From an uncultured Acidimicrobiales bacterium (GTDB lineage: Bacteria; Actinomycetota; Acidimicrobiia; Acidimicrobiales; SHLQ01), in contig CALHYX010000036.1 in NCBI GenBank assembly GCA_938041035.1, positions 1 to 45,437 of the forward strand: a stretch of DNA of 45,437 nucleotides, in the 5' to 3' direction. The number at the start of each line of letters is the position of its first letter. The stretch's first letter is position 1. The position numbers and the translations under genes were made by a program. Shown one piece after another: positions 40,403 through 45,437 of the stretch. The notes beneath the pieces are model-generated. The model was not told the origin of the DNA. It did not search any database and was given only the letters and a program-made list of their open reading frames with translations.

Positions 40403-41866
40403 GTGTCTCGCAGCTACTTCGTACGCACCTACGGGTGCCAGATGAACGAAAACGATTCCGAACGCATCGCCGGCCAGCTCATCGCCGACGGGTACGTCGA
40501 GGCGGCGTCGGAGGCCGACGCCGACGTTATTGTCCTGAACACCTGCTGCATTCGCGAGAACGCCGACAACAAGTTGTACGGCAAGCTCGGCACGCTCAAG
40601 ACCCTCAAGGAGCAGCGTCCCGACGTGCAGATCGCCGTCGGAGGTTGTCTGGCCCAAAAGGACCGCGACCGAATCCAGGACCGCGCTGGTCATGTCGACG
40701 TCGTGTTCGGCACCCACAACGTGCACCGGGCCACCGAGCTGTTGGCCGAGGCCCGCGAGCACGGTCCGCTGATGGAGATCCTCGAGGAGACGGTGCGCGA
40801 CGACGCCGAGTCGTTTCCCACCGCACTGCCCACCAAGCGAGATGTCGACCACGCCGCCTGGCTGACAATCCAGATCGGGTGTGACAACAGCTGTGCGTTC
40901 TGCATCGTGCCGGCCGTGCGCGGCCCCGAGATCAGCCGACCCTTCGGCGAGATGGTGGCCGAGGCCGAAGCGCTGGCTGCCGACGGCGTGCTCGAGATCA
41001 CCCTGCTGGGCCAGAACGTCAACAGCTATGGCCGCGACATCACGACCCGCCTGCGCACCACCGACCCGGCTGGCTCCGACGAGTTTGTTGCCGGCGCCCG
41101 TTGGGTTGGCGAGGACAAACGCCGTCCCCGCCCCCTGTTCGCCGACCTTTTGCGGGCCGTCGGGGCGATCGAGGGGATCGAGCGGGTGCGCTACACCAGC
41201 CCGCACCCCAAGGACCTGCGCCCCGAGACCATCGCGGCGATGGCCGAGACCCCGGCGGTGTGCGAACACCTGCACCTGCCGTTGCAGTCGGGCAGCGACC
41301 GGATTCTCGCCGCGATGCACCGCGGCTACACCGCCGAGCGATACCTCGACAAGCTCATCGCCGCCCGTGCCGGCATCGATGACCTGGCGGTGAGCACCGA
41401 CATCATCGTCGGGTTCCCGGGCGAGACCGAGGCCGACTTCATCGAGACGCTCGAGGTGGCGGCTGCGGCCGAGTACGACTTTGCCTACACGTTCCAGTTC
41501 TCGCCGCGCGAGGGGACCGAGGCCGAGGCCATGGAGGCCGATTTCGTCGATCCGGCCGTGGTCAACGAGCGGTATGAGCGGCTACGAACGGTCGTCGAAC
41601 GGTCGGCGCTCGCCAAACACCGCGATCGGATCGGGCGGATCGAACGGGTCGTGGTCGAGGGGCCCAGCAAGAAGGACCCCAACGTGGTCAGCGGCCGAAC
41701 CCGACACAACAAGCTGGTGCACTTCCCCGTCGACAAGCCGATGAAGCCGGGCACGTTGGCGACCGCCCGTATCACCGATGCCCGCTCGCACTATCTGTTC
41801 GGCGAGTTGGTCGAGGTGCTGGCGCCGCCGCGCCGCCGCACCCGCATTCCGGTGGTGGCGGTCTGA
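40403..41866 (+). CDS. miaB: tRNA-2-methylthio-N6-dimethylallyladenosine synthase MiaB
   Basis: MiaB adds the 2-methylthio group to i6A37 of tRNA after MiaA has made i6A. The 487-residue protein opens VSRSYFVRTYGCQMNENDSERIAGQL, has the radical-SAM cluster C160-x3-C164-x2-C167 (CDNSCAFC) and a TRAM domain at the C-terminus (GRIERVVVEGPSKKD … GRTRHNKLVHF). A ~25-residue insertion after GRDITTRLR is seen. It forms a modification pair with miaA, separated by one gene. Confidence 0.95.
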   Translation: MSRSYFVRTYGCQMNENDSERIAGQLIADGYVEAASEADADVIVLNTCCIRENADNKLYGKLGTLKTLKEQRPDVQIAVGGCLAQKDRDRIQDRAGHVDVVFGTHNVHRATELLAEAREHGPLMEILEETVRDDAESFPTALPTKRDVDHAAWLTIQIGCDNSCAFCIVPAVRGPEISRPFGEMVAEAEALAADGVLEITLLGQNVNSYGRDITTRLRTTDPAGSDEFVAGARWVGEDKRRPRPLFADLLRAVGAIEGIERVRYTSPHPKDLRPETIAAMAETPAVCEHLHLPLQSGSDRILAAMHRGYTAERYLDKLIAARAGIDDLAVSTDIIVGFPGETEADFIETLEVAAAAEYDFAYTFQFSPREGTEAEAMEADFVDPAVVNERYERLRTVVERSALAKHRDRIGRIERVVVEGPSKKDPNVVSGRTRHNKLVHFPVDKPMKPGTLATARITDARSHYLFGELVEVLAPPRRRTRIPVVAV

Positions 41867-41883
41867 CCTCGCTGCCCGCTGCG

Positions 41884-42624
41884 GTGCTCGAGTTGGTGCC
41901 CGGGGCTGAAGTCGAGGTCGCCCACGAGTCGCCGGCGGGATGGTGTGCGCTGGTGGTCGATGGTGACGGGGCTCGCTTCGAGGTGGTCACCGGCCCCGCG
42001 GCGGCTTCCGCTTCGACTCGGGCGCACGGATTGGCCGCGGCGGGTCTGGCCGTGCCCGGCGAGTACCGGACCGGTGACGGTTGGGCGCTGGCCGCCTTGA
42101 CTCCCGGTGGAGCGCTTTCGCTGCCGATGAATCGCATGCAGCCCGTGGAGGTGGTCGAGGTCATGGCCCGGTCGCTGCGGAGCATCCATGAGCTCGACCC
42201 GGCCGGGTTCGGCTCCCGCTTCGACCTGGCCACCCGGTGGCCCGGGGCCATCGAGCGGGCCGCCACGATGGCCGACGATGAGCTGCCGCCCGCCCTGCGG
42301 TACCGACCCCCCGCCGAGATCGCCGCGCTCCTGAGCGATTCCCGACCCGACGAACCGGCCGACGACCAGGTGATCGTGCACGGGTCCTTCGGTCTGGGTG
42401 CGCTGTACCTCGCCCCCGGCGCGCTAACCGCCGAGGCGATCACCTTCCTCCAGACGTACCGGTGCGGGGTGGGCGATCGGCACGTCGACCTCGCCGCCGC
42501 CATAGCCGAGGTCGCCGCGGTGTTCACCGCCGAACTGGTGCCGTTGTTCCTCGACACCTACGGCCTGGCCCACCCCGATCCGTTGCGTATCGACCACTAT
42601 TCGCTCCTGGCCCTGTTCTCGTGA
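41884..42624 (+). CDS. Aminoglycoside-phosphotransferase-fold protein lacking catalytic residues (predicted pseudokinase)
   Basis: A 246-residue protein. The helical C-terminal half follows the APH layout: VVEVMARSLRSIHELD, then QVIVHGSFGLGALYL where active kinases have HGDxxxxN, and GVGDRHVDLAAAI, the GxxDRxxDLA segment of APH enzymes. At the Brenner motif the Asp is Ser168 and the Asn is Ala173, and the DFG-type Asp in front of GVGDR is absent (AITFLQTYRCGVGD). So I predict no phosphotransfer. The start is GTG 41884 (a CTG at 41863 overlapping the miaB stop is an alternative). It overlaps miaA by 4 bp (GTGA), so it is translated together with miaA. Confidence 0.7.
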   Translation: MLELVPGAEVEVAHESPAGWCALVVDGDGARFEVVTGPAAASASTRAHGLAAAGLAVPGEYRTGDGWALAALTPGGALSLPMNRMQPVEVVEVMARSLRSIHELDPAGFGSRFDLATRWPGAIERAATMADDELPPALRYRPPAEIAALLSDSRPDEPADDQVIVHGSFGLGALYLAPGALTAEAITFLQTYRCGVGDRHVDLAAAIAEVAAVFTAELVPLFLDTYGLAHPDPLRIDHYSLLALFS

Positions 42625-43556
42625 TCGGCGCCGGCCACATCGCCCTCATCGGGCCCACCGCGTCGGGAAAGTCCTCCGTTGCCCTGGAGGTGGCGCGCCG
42701 GCTCGGTTCGGTCGAGCTGCTCAGCATCGACTCGATGCAGGTGTACCGGGAGATGGACATCGGCACGGCCAAGCCGAGCCCGGCCGAGCAGACGGAGGTG
42801 CCCCATCACCTGATCGACCTGGCCGATCCGGCCGACGACTTTCACCTCGGCCTGTTCCTCGAAGCGTTCGACGCGGCCCTGGCGGGCGTCGAGGAGCGGG
42901 GCAACTCCGCCATCTTGGTCGGTGGAACGGGGCTGTACCTGCAGACCGTCGTCGACCGGTTCGAGCTTCCGGGTCGTTTCCCGGAGGTGCGCGACGCGAT
43001 CGAGGCCGAACCCGACACCCGGGCCCTGCATGCCCGGCTCGCGGCTCTCGATCCGGTTGCGGCCGGGCGCATGGAGCCCAACAATCGGCGCCGGGTGGTG
43101 CGGGCGCTCGAGGTGGCGGAAGGGTCCGGCCGCCCGTTCTCCTCGTTTGGTCCCGGGGTCGACGCCTACCCCGAGATCGGCTTCTCCCTGGTGGGTATTC
43201 GCCTGCCGCGCCCGGTGATCGATCAGCGCATCGACGCCCGCTACGAACAGCAGATGGCCGACGGCTTTCTCGGCGAGGTCGAGGCGCTGATCGCCCGGCC
43301 GGGCGGTTTGGGCACCACCGCCCGTCAGGCGCTCGGTTACCGCGAACTCCTCGGCCACATCGAAGACGATGTCGCCCTGCCCGAAGCCCTGCGCCAGGCT
43401 CGGTTCCGCACCCGGCGTTTCGCCCGGCGCCAGGAGCGATGGTTCCGGCGCGACCCCCGCATCCGCTGGCTCGACGCTGAAAACCCGGTCGCCATCATCG
43501 ACGAGGTGCTGCGAGACTGTGAACGTGCCCGTTCCCAAGCGAAAGGCCGGTCCTGA
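42621..43556 (+). CDS. miaA: tRNA dimethylallyltransferase MiaA
   Basis: MiaA transfers a dimethylallyl group to A37 of tRNAs that read UNN codons, the substrate for MiaB. The 311-residue protein has the P-loop GPTASGKSS (10–18), LLSIDSMQVYREMDIGTAKP, VGGTGLYLQ and RRVVRALEV, all diagnostic. GTG 42621 overlaps the upstream stop. dapF starts 5 bp after its stop. Confidence 0.95.
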   Translation: MIGAGHIALIGPTASGKSSVALEVARRLGSVELLSIDSMQVYREMDIGTAKPSPAEQTEVPHHLIDLADPADDFHLGLFLEAFDAALAGVEERGNSAILVGGTGLYLQTVVDRFELPGRFPEVRDAIEAEPDTRALHARLAALDPVAAGRMEPNNRRRVVRALEVAEGSGRPFSSFGPGVDAYPEIGFSLVGIRLPRPVIDQRIDARYEQQMADGFLGEVEALIARPGGLGTTARQALGYRELLGHIEDDVALPEALRQARFRTRRFARRQERWFRRDPRIRWLDAENPVAIIDEVLRDCERARSQAKGRS

Positions 43557-43561
43557 CCGGC

Positions 43562-44518
43562 ATGGCTGAAACCACCAACACAGATACCACCGACGCAGAA
43601 CCCGCCAACGCGGAACCCATCGACGCGGTGCTGGCTGCCAGTGGTCTCGTGACCCACCCGGCCAAGCGGTACTTCACCAAGCATCACGGGCTCGGCAACG
43701 ACTTCTTGATCAACCTCACCGAAGGCCTGCCCGACGATGGTGCCGACCTGGCGCGCCATCTCTGCGACCGCCGCACGGGTATCGGGGCCGACGGCCTGAT
43801 CTTCGGGCTGGATCTGGAGCCCGGGTCAACGGCCACCCGCTACCAATTCGTGTTGTTCAACGCCGACGGGAGCCAGGCCGAGGTGAGCGGCAACGGTCTG
43901 CGCTGCTTTGGTCAGGCGATCGCCCGGGCGCGGGGCACCGTCGGCCTCGACATCGTCGCCGAGACCGCGGGCGGACCCCGTCGGCTGACCATCCGGGCCG
44001 GCGAAGCGGCGGGCCCGGCGCCGGCCACCATCATGGCGAGCGTGGAGATGGGGCCGATCGCCCCCGGTATCGAGGTACCCGAGGATTTGGCCGATGTGCT
44101 CGCGTTCGAGGCCAGCGAACCGGTCGCCGGCGTGGCGTCGGCCACCCGCTGGGGCTCGGGCGACATCGGCAACCCGCACCTGGTGTTCGAGGTTCCCGAC
44201 GTCGAGGCGGTCGACCTCCCCGCCCTCGGCCGAGCGTGCGAGGAGCGGTTCGGCGGGATGAACGTCGAGATCGTGCAACCCGGGGCCCAGCAGGGCGAGG
44301 TCATCATGCGGGTATGGGAACGGGGCGTCGGTCTCACCCAGGCGTGTGGCAGCGGGGCCTGCGTGTCGGCGAAGTTGGCGCGCGACTGGGGTCTGGTCGG
44401 CGACATGGTGTCGGTCGTGATGCCCGGCGGTGCCGCCGCCGTACTGCTCGACGAAGACGAGGCCGTCCTCCGAGGGCCAACGACGTTCGTGGCCGGCGTG
44501 GAGGTGACCCGTGGGTGA
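43562..44518 (+). CDS. dapF: Diaminopimelate epimerase
   Basis: DapF converts LL- to meso-diaminopimelate for peptidoglycan and lysine. The 318-residue protein has KHHGLGNDF and the two catalytic cysteines Cys115 (GNGLRCFG) and Cys262 (ACGSGAC). Compared with the family it has an extra ~36 residues before KHHGLGNDF, Thr/Asp/Glu/Ala-rich with repeated AEP units; a later start (for example GTG 43628 or GTG 43649) would remove most of it. The end overlaps hflX by 8 bp. Confidence 0.94.
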   Translation: MAETTNTDTTDAEPANAEPIDAVLAASGLVTHPAKRYFTKHHGLGNDFLINLTEGLPDDGADLARHLCDRRTGIGADGLIFGLDLEPGSTATRYQFVLFNADGSQAEVSGNGLRCFGQAIARARGTVGLDIVAETAGGPRRLTIRAGEAAGPAPATIMASVEMGPIAPGIEVPEDLADVLAFEASEPVAGVASATRWGSGDIGNPHLVFEVPDVEAVDLPALGRACEERFGGMNVEIVQPGAQQGEVIMRVWERGVGLTQACGSGACVSAKLARDWGLVGDMVSVVMPGGAAAVLLDEDEAVLRGPTTFVAGVEVTRG

Positions 44519-45437
44519 ATCACCCGAACCGAACCTGAGCGGAGAGACCGATACCCACCGTGGCGGTTTCGGCGAGTTCGGTGGCGAATCCTCCGGGCTC
44601 ATCGACCGCGCCTTTCGCGAGAAGATCATCGTGGTCGCCATGGCGACCGACGGCGCGCCGGCCGAGGACGCCGAAGCCGGCCTCGATGAGCTCGAACTGC
44701 TGGTCGACACGGCGGGCGCCGACACGGTGGCGCGGGTCGTCCAACGCCGGGACAAGCCCGACCCGGCCACCTACGTGGGCAAGGGCAAGGTCGACGAGAT
44801 CAAGAAGATGTCCGAAGCGCTCGACGTCGACACGGTCGTGTTCGACGACGACCTCAGCCCCGCCCAACAGTTCAATCTGGAGAAGATCCTCGGACGTACA
44901 GCGCTCGATCGCACGGCGGTGATCCTCGATATCTTCGCCCAGAACGCGAGTAGCCCCGAGGGTCGGGCCCAGGTCGAGTTGGCCCAGATCCAGTACCGGT
45001 TACCTCGGCTGCGTGGCTCGGGAAAGAAGCTCAGCCAGCAGGGTGGTGGCATCGGTACTCGTGGCCCTGGTGAAACCCAGCTCGAAGTCGACCGGCGACG
45101 TCTCGTCCGTCGCGTGCACAAGCTCGAGGACCAGCTTCGCAACGTGAAGAAGACTCGCGCCACGCAAGCAAAGGCACGGAAGCGCACGGCCAACCGACGG
45201 GTGTCGATCGTTGGCTACACCAATGCGGGCAAGTCCACCTTGTTGAATCGACTCACCGACGCTGGTGTGCTGGTCGAGGATCGGCTCTTCGCAACGCTCG
45301 ATGCGACCACTCGCCGGCTCCAACTGCCCGGCGGTGAGTCGGTGTTCATGAGCGACACCGTCGGTTTTGTCCGCAAGCTTCCCCATCAGCTCGTCGATGC
45401 GTTCAAGTCGACCCTCGACGTCGTGATCGACGCTGAC
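44511..45437 (+). CDS. hflX: GTPase HflX, N-terminal part (3' end outside window)
   Basis: HflX is a ribosome-splitting and rescue GTPase used under stress. 309 codons are visible and the frame runs off the right edge. GTG 44511 lies inside the end of dapF. Motifs seen: ADTVARVVQRRDKPDPATYVG, the hallmark GGGIGTRGPGETQLE, a basic coiled-coil-like segment, the G1 motif GYTNAGKST (from residue 235), LFATLDATTRRLQLP and the G3 region DTVGFVRKLPH. A ~40-residue Gly/Glu-rich N-terminal extension precedes the conserved part. The cluster recA–miaB–miaA–dapF–hflX is typical of actinobacteria. Confidence 0.95.
   Translation, partial: MGESPEPNLSGETDTHRGGFGEFGGESSGLIDRAFREKIIVVAMATDGAPAEDAEAGLDELELLVDTAGADTVARVVQRRDKPDPATYVGKGKVDEIKKMSEALDVDTVVFDDDLSPAQQFNLEKILGRTALDRTAVILDIFAQNASSPEGRAQVELAQIQYRLPRLRGSGKKLSQQGGGIGTRGPGETQLEVDRRRLVRRVHKLEDQLRNVKKTRATQAKARKRTANRRVSIVGYTNAGKSTLLNRLTDAGVLVEDRLFATLDATTRRLQLPGGESVFMSDTVGFVRKLPHQLVDAFKSTLDVVIDAD

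Overview
This window is a dense, GC-rich bacterial chromosome segment of core genes. The gene order nusA–ylxR–infB–ylxP–rbfA–truB–ribF, the order rpsO–pnp–M16 peptidase–dapB, the actinobacterial-type LexA boxes at recA, the TANNNT −10 elements placed exactly for leaderless mRNAs and the heavy GTG/TTG start use all point to Actinomycetota. A lineage near Acidimicrobiia is my best guess; this is inference from layout and style, not a database match. I see no phage, insertion sequence, CRISPR, tRNA or rRNA.

Left part (1–12.3 kb): a translation/ribosome-assembly block (nusA 3' end, a cryptic ylxR, infB, ylxP, rbfA, truB), then riboflavin/FAD genes (ribF, ribA) around a TauE/SafE permease, then a metal/PLP aldolase-like gene and a sugar-lactone oxidase. 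A secreted lipoprotein gene on the opposite strand interrupts the usual nusA–ylxR–infB run. ylxR has a good leaderless promoter but seems to carry a frameshift.

Middle (11.8–25.5 kb): a NYN-domain protein opposite a large sulfatase, a SRPBCC gene bracketed by two 39-bp palindromes that are exact inversions of each other, then rpsO and pnp with several strong leader hairpins, an M16 peptidase, dapB, a lipoprotein divergent from a SURF1 gene, a winged-helix protein, dapA and RNase J.

Right part (25.5–45.4 kb): ftsK, a Na/Ca exchanger, rimO–pgsA, two envelope proteins (SGNH-like with a C-terminal beta domain, and a membrane-anchored HExxH peptidase), cinA, a Thr-rich lipoprotein, a leftward operon (small membrane protein, PH-domain membrane protein, msrB), then recA with two SOS boxes, miaB, a kinase-fold protein without catalytic residues, miaA, dapF and the start of hflX.

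The main functional themes are translation and RNA metabolism (NusA, IF2, RbfA, TruB, S15, PNPase, RNase J, RimO, MiaA, MiaB, HflX), diaminopimelate synthesis (DapA, DapB, DapF), and chromosome/SOS functions (FtsK, RecA). The observations most worth following are the broken or unusually started ylxR, the widespread leaderless promoter signature, the paired palindromes, the recA SOS region facing a tiny membrane protein, and the predicted pseudokinase between miaB and miaA.
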